Shown: positions 36,163 to 45,199, numbered from the stretch's first letter. The stretch is 64,000 nt of DNA from CBDCUW01 sp965222745 (GCA_965222745.1 CBDCUW010000004.1:2480001-2544000); one strand, 5' to 3'. Notes: generated from the letters alone by a model not told the origin. Translations and numbers: made by a program.

Positions 36163-36218
36163 GTCAGCCAGTTCTTCAAACTGGCTACGATACGAATTCG
36201 GAGAATTCGCCGACGGTC
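36163..36218. repeat. Family B double palindrome
   Basis: AGCCAGTTC-TTC-AAACTGGCT and CGAATTC-GGA-GAATTCG hairpins bounded by GTC and GCCGAC. It lies directly upstream of the cysteine desulfurase start, in a codirectional gap. Confidence 0.8.
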
Positions 36219-36236
36219 ACATGGAATTCCGGCAAC

Positions 36237-37391
36237 GTGATTTATCTTGACAACAACGCTACTACGGCGGTGGATCCTCGCATCGCCGACGTCGTCGATC
36301 GATCGCTCCGCGGACAACCGGCCAATCCATCCAGCCTGCACGCTGCCGGCCGAGCAGCTCAGGATCTAGTCGATCAGGCTCTGGAAGCCATCGGTGACGC
36401 TCTGGGAAGCCGATTGGATCACCCTGGCGGTCCAAGGCTGATCCTCACCAGCGGGGGCACGGAATCGAACAACCTCGCCCTGTGCGGAATTGGCGAAGGA
36501 CCCATCGTCGTCAGCAGGATCGAACATCCCAGCGTCCTCGAAACCGCGAAACATCTACATCTGGCAGGTCGCCCGGTTCATTGGCTCGATGTCGATCCCA
36601 GTGGTCAAGTTGACTTGGATCATCTTCGGCAACTGGTGGCGGTAGCCGGAATCGGGCTGGTCGCCATCATGTCGGCCAACAACGAAACAGGCGTTGTACA
36701 GCCGCTGCAACAAGCCGCGGAGATCTGTCGCCACGCAGGTGTATCGTTACACGTCGACGCCACTCAATCGATTGGCAAGATGCCGGTGGACTTGAAAAAG
36801 CTAGGAGCGTCCGCGGTCACGTTCGCCGCACACAAGTTCCATGGCCCTCCCGGAATCGGGGGGTTGTGGCTGGACGGTGGCATTCAAGTAAATCCGCTGC
36901 TACATGGCGGACAACAACAACTTCAATCTCGACCGGGAACTCAGCCGGTTGCTCTGATTGTTGGCATGGCCGAAGCGATTCGGTTGGCAACCGATGAACT
37001 GGCAGAATCGGCCCAGCAGATGCAAATCCTACGCGATCGGCTCGAAAAAGGCCTGACGCAGCGTCATCCCACCATTGTCGTGCACGGTCGCCAGGCACAA
37101 CGATTACCCAGTACCAGCTGCATTTCGTTTCTTGGTACCGATCGCCAATCGATGTTGATGGCTCTGGATATGGCTGGAATCGCCTGCAGTAGTGGATCAG
37201 CGTGCAGTAGCGGTAGTAGCCCACCCAGCCACGTGTTGCTGGCGATGAAGGTTCCCGAACCGGAAGTCGAATCGGCGCTACGATTTGGGGTTTCCAAGTT
37301 TTCCACATCGGAAGAAGTAGATCAGGCGATTGACATTATCTCAAATGTCTACAACAGGTTACGGCAACTCGGATCGGTGGATAACTGCTAG
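36237..37391 (+). CDS. Cysteine desulfurase (NifS/IscS family)
   Basis: This 384-residue PLP enzyme removes sulfur from cysteine for Fe-S clusters or tRNA thiolation. Visible features are YLDNNATTAVD at the N-terminus, TSGGTESNNLAL, the HVDATQS motif, the PLP lysine in AAHKFHGPPGIG and the catalytic cysteine region GIACSSGSACSSGS. The start is GTG at 36237. No scaffold gene (iscU/nifU) is adjacent, although mrp (Fe-S carrier) and mnmA (which needs IscS-type sulfur) are elsewhere in the window. IscS versus NifS cannot be decided from sequence alone. Confidence 0.92.
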   Translation: MIYLDNNATTAVDPRIADVVDRSLRGQPANPSSLHAAGRAAQDLVDQALEAIGDALGSRLDHPGGPRLILTSGGTESNNLALCGIGEGPIVVSRIEHPSVLETAKHLHLAGRPVHWLDVDPSGQVDLDHLRQLVAVAGIGLVAIMSANNETGVVQPLQQAAEICRHAGVSLHVDATQSIGKMPVDLKKLGASAVTFAAHKFHGPPGIGGLWLDGGIQVNPLLHGGQQQLQSRPGTQPVALIVGMAEAIRLATDELAESAQQMQILRDRLEKGLTQRHPTIVVHGRQAQRLPSTSCISFLGTDRQSMLMALDMAGIACSSGSACSSGSSPPSHVLLAMKVPEPEVESALRFGVSKFSTSEEVDQAIDIISNVYNRLRQLGSVDNC

Positions 37392-37399
37392 AATCGATT

Positions 37400-37512
37400 G
37401 TAGGCCGACTTGTCCCCAAGTCGGCGAGTCCTCCCTCTTTCCCACACTCTGACGCAGGAAGGAAAGAAGCGGGGAATTCCAGGATCACCGATTTGGGGAC
37501 AAGTCGGCCTAC
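37400..37512. repeat. 113-bp composite element, copy 1 (two family A palindromes around a conserved core)
   Basis: A GTAGGCCGACTTG... palindrome at the left and a ...CAAGTCGGCCTAC palindrome at the right enclose ~60 bp containing TTTCCCACACTCTGACGCAG and GGGGAATTCCAGGATC. The reverse complement of 45200-45313 is almost identical over its full length. It lies immediately upstream of dnaA. Confidence 0.85.
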
Positions 37513-37545
37513 TACGAAACCTCCTATCTTGCACAGTTTTCCTCC

Positions 37546-38646
37546 GTGGCCACCGCTTCTGAAAGTCGCACCGTCACCTCTTTTCCGCTGGAACGCCCAT
37601 CGTTGCGTGCTCGGCGGCGAGATGCCAGTGCGCTTCAAGCAGCGCTTCCTTACTTCATTGCGGGTGAAGAAAACCGCTTGGTTGCTTTCGTTTGCGTGGC
37701 GCGGCAGCCGATTTTTGACCTCGGAAACCCGGTATTGTTGGTCGGCAACAGCGGTGTCGGCAAAACTTCGTTAGCGCTTCATCTTGCGGCCCAGCAGGCT
37801 ACTTCGGAGGGAACTGGCGGATCACCCGCCGCGGTTCACTACATGCCCGCGATCGATTTCGCTCGTCAATTTGCCGACGCCGTTGCCTCGGATGACATGC
37901 CGCCGCTGCGAGCGTTGATCGATGAAGCACCGATTCTGGTGCTGGATGATCTGCATCTGATTGCGGACAAGCCAGCTGCCCAGGACGAGCTGACGCTGCG
38001 AATCGAATCTCGCACCGCCGCCCGCCACCCCACGATCGTGACGTGTCGCCGCTTGCCCTCGGAAGTTCGCGGTATGCGTCCGATGTTGGTCAGCCGGGTA
38101 TTACCAGGGTTGACGATCCCGGTGAAGTCACCGGCAGGCGAAGCCCGGACGATGTTGCTTCGCGAGTTCGCGCTTCACCATGATTTGGAACTGGATGACG
38201 ATTTGCTCGATTCGCTCGTCTCCAGGCTCGATCCCAGCTTGCCCACTCGATCGTTGGAAGCGATCGTCAAGCAGATGACGCTTTGGTGTCGAATGAACGA
38301 TTCGCCGCCCACGATCGAAGCGGTCAAAGCGGCAACAGAGCTGATCGGACGAAGCGATGACGTTTCCCTTTCCTCCATCACCAATGCTGTTTCGCGGTAC
38401 TTTCGCCAAAAACCGACGGAGCTTCGCAGTGGTTCGCGAAAACAGCGGATCGTACGAGCTCGATCGCTAGCGATGTTGTTGGCCCGGCGAATGACGTCCA
38501 AGAGCATGCACCAAATCGGCGAATATTTCGGAGGCCGAGACCATACGACTGTGTTGCACGCCATTCGCAAGACCGAAGCCCTCCTGGAGGAAGACACGGA
38601 TCTACGCCGAGCGGCCGAGGAGGTGACCGAAAAACTGTCCGCCTGA
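37546..38646 (+). CDS. dnaA: DnaA-type replication initiator lacking domain I
   Basis: This 366-residue protein has the DnaA AAA+ domain III from residue ~35 (FIAGEENRLV, Walker A GNSGVGKT, Walker B ILVLDDLHLI, sensor 2 RSLEAIVKQM) and domain IV with the DnaA-box-binding helix-turn-helix and signature HQIGEYFGGRDHTTVLHAIRK. Bacterial DnaA is usually ~440-470 residues; the N-terminal domain I, which binds DnaB and regulators, and the linker are missing, leaving ~35 residues. The start is GTG with the composite repeat element only 33 bp upstream, so there is no room for a longer form. dnaN and a dciA-like gene follow, the classical origin arrangement. Confidence 0.9.
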   Translation: MATASESRTVTSFPLERPSLRARRRDASALQAALPYFIAGEENRLVAFVCVARQPIFDLGNPVLLVGNSGVGKTSLALHLAAQQATSEGTGGSPAAVHYMPAIDFARQFADAVASDDMPPLRALIDEAPILVLDDLHLIADKPAAQDELTLRIESRTAARHPTIVTCRRLPSEVRGMRPMLVSRVLPGLTIPVKSPAGEARTMLLREFALHHDLELDDDLLDSLVSRLDPSLPTRSLEAIVKQMTLWCRMNDSPPTIEAVKAATELIGRSDDVSLSSITNAVSRYFRQKPTELRSGSRKQRIVRARSLAMLLARRMTSKSMHQIGEYFGGRDHTTVLHAIRKTEALLEEDTDLRRAAEEVTEKLSA

Positions 38647-38773
38647 ACCGGTGGAAAACTTGTCCATCGGCGGATGGTTTGTTGTTGACGCCCCAAATCG
38701 CGAAGAATTCCACATCGAAGCAGCTGGAAGTTGTTGTTGGAATCCCGGCCCTTTTTCAACAGGACGCGAACAT

Positions 38774-38793
38774 TTTTTCACAGCTTTTCCACA
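38774..38793 (+). promoter_or_regulatory. Pair of adjacent DnaA boxes
   Basis: TTTTTCACA and TTTTCCACA both fit the TTWTNCACA consensus and are spaced two bases apart in the same orientation. This tight pair is the strongest signal in the candidate origin. Confidence 0.55.
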
Positions 38794-38914
38794 CCTGGGT
38801 CGTCGATGTAAATGGTTTTACAGAAACAAGTTGTGGCCAGCCAATTCCGCTTTTCAACAGTCTGGCCAGTCGCATCACGATGACGACGGTACAAATAGAG
38901 ATAGATACTTAACT

Positions 38915-38969
38915 GACGGCCGGTTCTCCGAACCGGCATGCTCGAAATGACTTTGGAAAAGTCGCCCAC
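38915..38969. repeat. Family B palindrome inside the candidate origin
   Basis: GCCGGTTC-TCC-GAACCGGC is followed by a decayed second hairpin (GACTTT-GGA-AAAGTC), a standard two-hairpin unit located between the DnaA boxes and dnaN. Confidence 0.8.
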
Positions 38970-39073
38970 TCTTGACCCGTGGATGCGTTCCGAAGCAACT
39001 CGCGGTACAACATCGTTTGCTCGACACGCTAGTTTGCCATTCATTCCACTTCCACGGTTTCTGATCGCAATCC

Positions 39074-40192
39074 ATGAAGATCACTTGCCAACGCGAGCCG
39101 CTGACTTCTGCCTTTTCGCTTGCCGCCAGCATTGCGCCTACCCGTTCGCCTAAGGAGATCCTTCAAAATGTGAAGGTCACCGCCGCGGGTGAGAAAATCG
39201 TTTTGACTGCGACCGACATGGAAGTGGGCATTCGATTGGCCCTGGAGGAAGGCGTCACGGTCGAAACGGAAGGAACAGCACTTCTGCCGGTCGGCCGAAC
39301 GATGGCGATTTTGCGAGAGAGCAATGACGAGACATTGACCTTTGAGACCGATGATTCTGGGGTCCGAGTGTTCGGTAGCCGCAGCAAATTCAAGCTTCCT
39401 GGAAACAACCCCGACGAATTCCCCAGTGTGGCTGGATTCGAGGAAGAGAAATACCACGTCGTTCCCACCCGGCTGTTCCGCGAGATGGTCAAACGAACTG
39501 TTTTTGCGACCGATGCCGAAAGCAGTCGATACGCGTTGGGTGGTGTCCTCTTGGAGATGGAAGAAAACCGGGTGACCGCTGTCGGTACGGACGGACGCCG
39601 ACTGGCACGGATGGAGGGAGAGGGGGATGCACAGGGCGGTCACCAGACGTCGGGTGCAAGCACGATCGTGCCGACCCGGGCGATTCAGTTGATGGAACGG
39701 GCGCTCAACGACAAAGACGAAACCGTCGATGTTGCCGCTCGCAGCAACGACTTGCTGCTTCGCACTTCTCGCGCGGTGATCTATTCACGGCTGGTCGAGG
39801 GACGCTATCCGAATTGGCGACAGGTCTTTCCTAGCCGTGATGAAAGTGTGCAGTTGGACATGACGATCGGACCGCTGTTTGCCGCACTGCGTCAAGCCGC
39901 CATCGTGACCGATCACGACAGCCGCGGGATCGACTTCACTTTCGCCGATGGGACGTTGAAATTGGAAGCCAGCACGGCCGAAATCGGTGAATCGCAAATC
40001 GAACTGCCCATCCCCTACGATGGCGAACCGATCACATTGACGATGGACCATCGCTACGTCGCCGATTTCTGCAAAGTTCTCGATAACGAAACCGGATTCA
40101 TCATGGATATCGAATCGGGATCGTCTCCAGCGGTGTTGACCACCGATGACGGCTACGGCTACGTGATCATGCCCATGGCCCGCGACCGCTAA
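39074..40192 (+). CDS. dnaN: DNA polymerase III beta subunit (sliding clamp)
   Basis: This 372-residue protein has the three-domain clamp fold: N-terminal MKITCQREPLTSAFSLAASI, the DMEVGIRL strand, YALGGVLLEMEENRVTAVGTDGRRLA in domain 2, and the C-terminal ending TDDGYGYVIMPMARDR, equivalent to the conserved M-P-M-R/L end. It forms a dimeric ring that tethers polymerases to DNA. It follows dnaA and the candidate origin. The length is normal for the family. Confidence 0.97.
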   Translation: MKITCQREPLTSAFSLAASIAPTRSPKEILQNVKVTAAGEKIVLTATDMEVGIRLALEEGVTVETEGTALLPVGRTMAILRESNDETLTFETDDSGVRVFGSRSKFKLPGNNPDEFPSVAGFEEEKYHVVPTRLFREMVKRTVFATDAESSRYALGGVLLEMEENRVTAVGTDGRRLARMEGEGDAQGGHQTSGASTIVPTRAIQLMERALNDKDETVDVAARSNDLLLRTSRAVIYSRLVEGRYPNWRQVFPSRDESVQLDMTIGPLFAALRQAAIVTDHDSRGIDFTFADGTLKLEASTAEIGESQIELPIPYDGEPITLTMDHRYVADFCKVLDNETGFIMDIESGSSPAVLTTDDGYGYVIMPMARDR

Positions 40193-40218
40193 CGTCGTTC
40201 AGGCGGAGTGAGCTGTTT

Positions 40219-40662
40219 TTGGATTGTTCGTTGTCGCCTGTTCTTCGTAAAATCAGGCTTGGATCGCCCCATGCCCCTCTAAACGACTGCGGTTTGTTGA
40301 ATCGAAAACAGACGTCCTCCGCGTATCCTCACCAAAAAGCCTACGGTGTCGCCCGTGTTCAAGAGGCTCGCCCGCGGGTCCGCAAAATCGGTTCACTCGT
40401 CAATCAGTTGATGTCTCGCCGAGGCTACGCGCAGGCAATCGCGTCGGAAGAGCTTCAAGCGACAATCGCGACAAGCGTCGGCAGCGAACTGGCGTCCAGC
40501 GTTCACGTGGGGAATCTGAGGCAAGGTGTGTTGCAAGTTTTCGTATCCGATTCGGTGACCCTGCAGGAATTGAATTTTCAAAAGAGATCGATTTTGAAGA
40601 AGATTCAAAGCGAACTCCCGCACAGCGGCGTGATCGACTTGCGTTTTCGAATCCAAACTTGA
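40219..40662 (+). CDS. dciA: DUF721 family protein, DciA-like helicase operator
   Basis: This ~147-residue protein ends in a DUF721/DciA domain (IGSLVNQLMSRRGYAQ near residue 57, then a VG..LASSVHVGNLRQGVLQVFVSDSVTLQEL beta region and KSIL..IQSELP). DciA proteins load or control the replicative helicase DnaB in bacteria lacking DnaC. The location directly after dnaN supports this. The start is uncertain: TTG at 40219 is given, but the first ~40 residues are not conserved-looking and a start further downstream is possible. Confidence 0.8.
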   Translation: MDCSLSPVLRKIRLGSPHAPLNDCGLLNRKQTSSAYPHQKAYGVARVQEARPRVRKIGSLVNQLMSRRGYAQAIASEELQATIATSVGSELASSVHVGNLRQGVLQVFVSDSVTLQELNFQKRSILKKIQSELPHSGVIDLRFRIQT

Positions 40663-40665
40663 ACA

Positions 40666-40752
40666 GTCGGCGAATTCTCCGAATTCGCAACGTAGCAAAT
40701 TCGGAAAATTTGCCGACAGTCGTTACGCAGCCAGTTCGGAGAACTGGCCGAC
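40666..40752. repeat. Family B palindromes, three hairpins
   Basis: GCGAATTC-TCC-GAATTCGC, GCAAATTC-GGA-AAATTTGC and GCCAGTTC-GGA-GAACTGGC hairpins follow each other with CCGAC/GTCGG edges, filling almost the whole gap between dciA and the glycosylase gene. Confidence 0.85.
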
Positions 40753-40770
40753 GAAAAAACGAAATTGGTG

Positions 40771-41397
40771 ATGTCCAAACCAAAAAACGTGATTCGTGGC
40801 GACGATGGGATTCGCCGCTGCTGGTGGTGCGGTGACGATCCGATGTACGTCGCGTATCACGATGACCAGTGGGGCAGGCCCGTTGCGGATGACCAGCGGC
40901 TGTTCGAAAAAGTCTGCTTGGAAGGTTTTCAAGCGGGACTCAGCTGGATCACCATTCTTCGGAAACGAGAAGCGTTTCGGAAAGCGTTCAGCGATTTCGA
41001 TTTTCGAAAAGTGGCGAAATATCGGCCCGTAAAAATCGATCGGCTGGTCCAGGATGCCGGTATCGTTCGCCATCGAGGCAAGATCGAATCGACCGTCAAC
41101 AATGCTCAACGAGCCATCGAAATGGTCGAGCAGTTTGGTTCTTTGGCCGCTTTTTTCTGGCAATTCGAACCGGCCAGGTCACCGGTGCTGCGAAATCGTC
41201 AGCAGATTCGGGCCACCTGTGACGAATCGGTTTCGCTTAGCAAAGAACTCAAAACTCGCGGATGGACCTTCGTTGGCCCGACCACCTGCTATGCGCTCAT
41301 GCAGGCGATGGGGATGGTCAACGACCACCTACGAACCTGCGACACCTGGCAAGTCGTCGACCAACTGCGAAAAGAATTCAAGCGACCAACGTTGTAG
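40771..41397 (+). CDS. tag: DNA-3-methyladenine glycosylase I
   Basis: This 208-residue base-excision repair enzyme removes 3-methyladenine. It shows RCWWCGDDPMYVAYHDDQWG at the N-terminus (Cys and Trp of the family's zinc and base-binding sites), the catalytic region GFQAGLSWITILRKREAF with the conserved E of LEGFQ, and the GPTTCYALMQAMGMVNDH C-terminal zinc-ligand region. The ATG at 40771 follows a family B repeat array. Its TAG stop is supplied by the edge of a family A palindrome. Confidence 0.95.
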   Translation: MSKPKNVIRGDDGIRRCWWCGDDPMYVAYHDDQWGRPVADDQRLFEKVCLEGFQAGLSWITILRKREAFRKAFSDFDFRKVAKYRPVKIDRLVQDAGIVRHRGKIESTVNNAQRAIEMVEQFGSLAAFFWQFEPARSPVLRNRQQIRATCDESVSLSKELKTRGWTFVGPTTCYALMQAMGMVNDHLRTCDTWQVVDQLRKEFKRPTL

Positions 41398-41457
41398 GCC
41401 GACTTGTCCCCAAGTCGGCAAGTGCAGGATCGCCGACTTGGGGACAAGTCGGCCTAC
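41394..41457. repeat. Head-to-head family A palindromes between convergent genes
   Basis: Two palindromes with outer GTAGGCC/GGCCTAC edges are separated by only ~12 bp (AAGTGCAGGATC). The left edge contains the stop codon of tag (41395-41397). The pair fills the gap between two convergent genes. Confidence 0.85.
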
Positions 41458-41464
41458 AACGAAC

Positions 41465-42844
41465 CTACGCAAATACATCTCGTAGTGAATTGCCGCCGAT
41501 CACTAGCGGGCGGTTGCTGCGATCGTAGATTTCGGACGCTGGGTCGATTCCCAGAGCTTCAAAAATGGTGGCGGCCAAATCTTCTGGTTTGACTGGCTTT
41601 TCAGCCGGAAATTTTGCGTACTTGTCGGACTTGCCGTACACGTAGCCCCCTTTGACACCGCCGCCGGCCAGCAGCGCGGTGTAGCACTGCGGCCAATGAT
41701 CGCGGCTGAGGTTTTTGTTGATCTCCGGAGTCCGACCAAATTCGCCCATCCAAACCACCAACGTCTCTTCCAGCAGACCGCGCTGTTCCAGGTCATCCAG
41801 CAAGGTCGGCAGCGTCTGATCGGTGATGGGCAAATGATACTTGTCGACGATTTTGTACATTCGCGTGTTGTCAAAACCGTGTGTATCCCAACCTCCTTCG
41901 CCCACGCGGCGGCCACCGATGCTGTTGGAAAAATAGACCGTCACGAATTTCACACCCGATTCGACCAGTCGCCGTGCCAGCAGGCAACTTTGACCGTACG
42001 AGGTTCTTCCGTATCGATTTCGAATCGATTCCTTTTCGGCTGAAAGGTCGAACGCTTTACGGACCCGGTCGGAGGTCAACATCGAAATGGCACGTTCGTA
42101 GTACTCGTCGAATCCTTTTGCTTCGCCCGAAAATTCCAACAGCCGAGTCTGTTGATCGATCAATTTCTGCATCTGGCGACGTCGTTGCAGCCGGTCGACC
42201 GACAATCCCTGCGGCAGACTCAATTCAGGCAATTGGAAGTTCGCGTCATTGGGATCTTCCAAAAACAACAACGGATCGTGTCGCTTGCCTAGAAAACTGG
42301 CGTGTTGGGCGGGCACGATCGAACCGTCGCGAATCACGTGCGGGTAAGCAACCGTGGTCGGCATCCCGTTGTCGTTGGGGGCCAGGTGATCGACGACACT
42401 GCCGTAGGCGGGATACAGATCAAGCGAATCACGCAGCCGCTGATCGTCTGCCGGAGGCTCGTGGCCGCTGAGTGCGTAGTAGCCGGCCGAGGCGTGATTT
42501 TTCATCGTGTGGGTCATCGTCCGGATCAGCGATACATGATGCATTCGCTTGGCCATTTCCGGAAGCAATTCACAGACTTCGATGCCAGGTGCGCTGGAGG
42601 CGATCGGACGATAGGGACTGCGCACCGTGTCGGGCGCATCCGGCTTCATGTCGAAAGTATCCAGTTGGCTGGGACCGCCCCACTGGAACAAAAAGATCAC
42701 CGATTTGGCTCGAGGTTTGATCGACGTGGAACGCTCCGCGCCGCGTAACAACCGAGGCATGGTCAACCCAAGCATGCCCGCACCGCCGACTCGCAACAGG
42801 GTGCGCCGGTGAAGGTGTCGGCTGCTTTTCGCGAAATGTTTCAT
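41465..42844 (-). CDS. DUF1501 family protein (Tat-exported)
   Basis: This 459-residue protein starts with a basic region and a hydrophobic segment (HRRTLLRVGGAGMLGLTMPRLL) consistent with a Tat-type signal, followed by the DUF1501 domain: VIFLFQWGGPSQLDTFDMKP, SLIRTMTHTMKNHASAGYY, GGGGWDTHGFDN-like GEGGWDTHGFDN and VVWMGEFGRTPEINK. The fold is related to alkaline phosphatase/sulfatase-type hydrolases. In planctomycetes it is almost always next to DUF1549/DUF1553 genes, as here (18 bp downstream). Its biochemical function is unknown, presumably in the periplasmic or paryphoplasmic space. Confidence 0.9.
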   Translation of the reverse strand: MKHFAKSSRHLHRRTLLRVGGAGMLGLTMPRLLRGAERSTSIKPRAKSVIFLFQWGGPSQLDTFDMKPDAPDTVRSPYRPIASSAPGIEVCELLPEMAKRMHHVSLIRTMTHTMKNHASAGYYALSGHEPPADDQRLRDSLDLYPAYGSVVDHLAPNDNGMPTTVAYPHVIRDGSIVPAQHASFLGKRHDPLLFLEDPNDANFQLPELSLPQGLSVDRLQRRRQMQKLIDQQTRLLEFSGEAKGFDEYYERAISMLTSDRVRKAFDLSAEKESIRNRYGRTSYGQSCLLARRLVESGVKFVTVYFSNSIGGRRVGEGGWDTHGFDNTRMYKIVDKYHLPITDQTLPTLLDDLEQRGLLEETLVVWMGEFGRTPEINKNLSRDHWPQCYTALLAGGGVKGGYVYGKSDKYAKFPAEKPVKPEDLAATIFEALGIDPASEIYDRSNRPLVIGGNSLRDVFA

Positions 42845-42862
42845 GGCAAAACGAACTAAAAA

Positions 42863-45073
42863 CTATCTGCGAAACAAAAATTCTTTTGCGTTCAACAATG
42901 CCCAGGCGATGTCTTGCAATGTTTCGTTGCGGTCCGATGAAGCGTCCATCCATTGCATCGCCGCCGATTCTTCCGATGCCGTGGGTGGGCGAGAAAGCGC
43001 GGTCCAATACAGTTGTCGGATCACTTCGGAATCCGACATTCCGGAATGCGAGAGACGGTCGATCCGATTGTTCGGCGTCGACAGACGATCGTTCAATCCT
43101 TCGCCGATCAGCACGAAAGCTTGTTTCAACGTCGTTTCATTGCTGCGTTCACAATCACAGGCAAGGATACGCTGAGGTTTGCCGAATGTTTTGAGAAAGC
43201 GGTCACCCAACCGGGGCGATTCGTCGCGAAGACGCTTTTTTTGAACACCTGGAATCTGCACCGCTCGAAGTCCCTGCTGATAGCCGACAAAACTCGCCGG
43301 CACATCCAGCACGTCACTTTGCATGTCAAGAATCACTTCAGCGGGAAGCCGCCTGACGATCGCCCGCGAGTAACTGATTTGGTCGTCAACATTGGTCGCA
43401 TCGGGCCGTGCCGACAGTTGATAAGTGCGTGAGTTCATGATCTTGCGTACCAGGTAGCGAAGATCAAAACCGCTGTCGACAAAGTCGTCTGCCAAAGCAT
43501 CCAACAGTGGAGGATTGCTGGCGGGATTGGTCAACCGAAAGTCATCGATTGGATCGACCAATCCGCGGCCCATCAGGTGGTACCAGACGAAGTTGGTTTG
43601 TGATTTGGCGAACAGTTCGTTTTCGGGCGAAGTCAGCCAATCGGCCAAAGCGGGCAAACGGTTTTCGATCTTTTCAACCGCCGGTTCGATCCCGCCCAAA
43701 AACTTGGGTGATGCAATGCGGCCGGTGGTGGGATTGCGGACTTCCTCCTTTTTTGCAACCAAGACAACCTGTTCGCCGGCGAATTCGTTCTTGTCCAGTT
43801 TGTCCTTTCGCTTGTTTTCGCCCAGGTCGTAATCGAGCTGCGAAAACAGATTGGCCCATCGGTAGTAATCGTCTTGCGTCCAACGATCGAAAGGATGGTT
43901 GTGACATTTGGCGCATTGCAGACGAGTGCCGAGAAACAGCCTGGCGGTGGTTTCACCGCGCGTCGCGGGATCACGATTGGCTCGGTAATAGTTGGCCGGT
44001 GCCTGCTGAAAAGTGTTTCCTGTTCCAGTCACCAGGTCGCGGACGAATCGATCCAGCGGACGCGCATCGGCGATGGACTGACGGATCCAGGCGTGAAACG
44101 TTTCCACACCCTTGGTATCGAGTACCTTTTCTTCGGTGCGAAGAACGTCGGCCCATTTCAGCGCCCAGAAATCGGCAAACTCATTTCGAGCCACCAGCTG
44201 GTCGATCAGCCGAGCTCGTTTGTCGGGCCGGCTGTCGAATACGAAATCGCGAGCTTCATCGGCCGTCGGTAACCGGCCAATGGCATCCAAATGAGCTCGG
44301 CGGACAAAAACAGTATCTTCGCTCAAATCGGCTGGGTTGATTCGCAAGCGTCGCAGTTTTGCGAAGACGAATCGGTCAATTTCATTGTTCTCGGGAGGAT
44401 CGCTCCAACGAAACTGAGGTCGCGCCGCGACAAAAGCGATCGGAATCGGCAATTGTTTTTGCAAGTATCGAACGATCAACGTCGTTTCACAAAACCCGTT
44501 TCGCGAAACAATTCCGGCGGGACTGACCGAAGCACCAAGATTGGAAAGTTCGTAGCAAGCGCGGTCGGTGACATCGCGACGACTGCCGTCGGAAAAAGTC
44601 GCTTGAACTCGAACTTGCAACTCGCTGGCAGGTTCGACCACGATCGCTTCGGCGGGCTGTACTTCCAAACCAACCAATTGCGGTGCAGCTTCCGACGGCC
44701 CTTTCGCGCCGTGACGAAGCCAATCGACAAGGACTTGATACTCGTAGGAATCGGTCGTGATACGGGCGCCGCCGCGATGGGCGATCCCAGCAGTCGCCTT
44801 TTGAAGAATGAGACTTTGCTGCGGAGCTCCGCCGGCGACGCGACGTCCCCGCGACGCGAAAACCAAGGAGTGGTAATCCATCCATGGATCTTGGCCACGC
44901 AGCGACAGCTTGAATCCGCCTTTTCCATTGAGATTGCCGTGACAGGTGCCCGCGTTGCACCCTGCCTTGGACAACACGGCCATCACATCGATGGAAAATT
45001 CGGGTGGTGAATCACCGGCACAGGGCGACAGAAAGCCGAGTAGAAGAAGCGATCCAAGAAACGAGCGAAACAT
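42863..45073 (-). CDS. DUF1549/DUF1553 (PSD1) domain secreted protein with Ig-like domain
   Basis: This 736-residue protein has a signal peptide (MFRSFLGSLLLLGFLSPCAG), a haem-motif-like CNAGTCHG near residue 39, a BIG2-type Ig-like domain (~145-225, LVGLEVQPAEAIVVEP...FSDGSRRDVT), the DUF1549 domain (~235-440, FVFAKLRRLRINPADL, AKCHNHPFDRWTQDDYY with a second CxxCH) and the DUF1553 domain (~475-715, LPALADWLTSPENELFA, RAIVRRLPAEVILD). These proteins are hallmarks of planctomycetes and are suspected to be secreted cytochrome-like or polysaccharide-related proteins; the function is unproven. It lies between a sulfatase and DUF1501 on the same strand. Confidence 0.9.
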   Translation of the reverse strand: MFRSFLGSLLLLGFLSPCAGDSPPEFSIDVMAVLSKAGCNAGTCHGNLNGKGGFKLSLRGQDPWMDYHSLVFASRGRRVAGGAPQQSLILQKATAGIAHRGGARITTDSYEYQVLVDWLRHGAKGPSEAAPQLVGLEVQPAEAIVVEPASELQVRVQATFSDGSRRDVTDRACYELSNLGASVSPAGIVSRNGFCETTLIVRYLQKQLPIPIAFVAARPQFRWSDPPENNEIDRFVFAKLRRLRINPADLSEDTVFVRRAHLDAIGRLPTADEARDFVFDSRPDKRARLIDQLVARNEFADFWALKWADVLRTEEKVLDTKGVETFHAWIRQSIADARPLDRFVRDLVTGTGNTFQQAPANYYRANRDPATRGETTARLFLGTRLQCAKCHNHPFDRWTQDDYYRWANLFSQLDYDLGENKRKDKLDKNEFAGEQVVLVAKKEEVRNPTTGRIASPKFLGGIEPAVEKIENRLPALADWLTSPENELFAKSQTNFVWYHLMGRGLVDPIDDFRLTNPASNPPLLDALADDFVDSGFDLRYLVRKIMNSRTYQLSARPDATNVDDQISYSRAIVRRLPAEVILDMQSDVLDVPASFVGYQQGLRAVQIPGVQKKRLRDESPRLGDRFLKTFGKPQRILACDCERSNETTLKQAFVLIGEGLNDRLSTPNNRIDRLSHSGMSDSEVIRQLYWTALSRPPTASEESAAMQWMDASSDRNETLQDIAWALLNAKEFLFRR

Positions 45074-45199
45074 TTCGACAGCGGGAATGCGGAATCAATG
45101 GACTCGTGGGCGGGACTCGGCTCGGAAAGGTTCGCTTCCGTCCAAGTGAGAATGAGCCGTGTGGGAGACGGTCTATTCTACTGTGAACCGAGATATCCC

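Larger units (their letters stand above)
38647..39073. other. Candidate oriC region between dnaA and dnaN
   Basis: This 427-bp gap holds two consensus-type DnaA boxes (TTTTTCACA at 38774-38782 and TTTTCCACA at 38785-38793), a TTTTCCACC on the other strand at 38650-38658, and two near-boxes TTTTCAACA at 38753-38761 and 38851-38859. An AT-rich stretch (ACAAATAGAGATAGATACTT) lies at 38891-38910 and could be the unwinding element. The dnaA-gap-dnaN layout is the commonest origin context in bacteria. It is a visual prediction. Confidence 0.55.
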
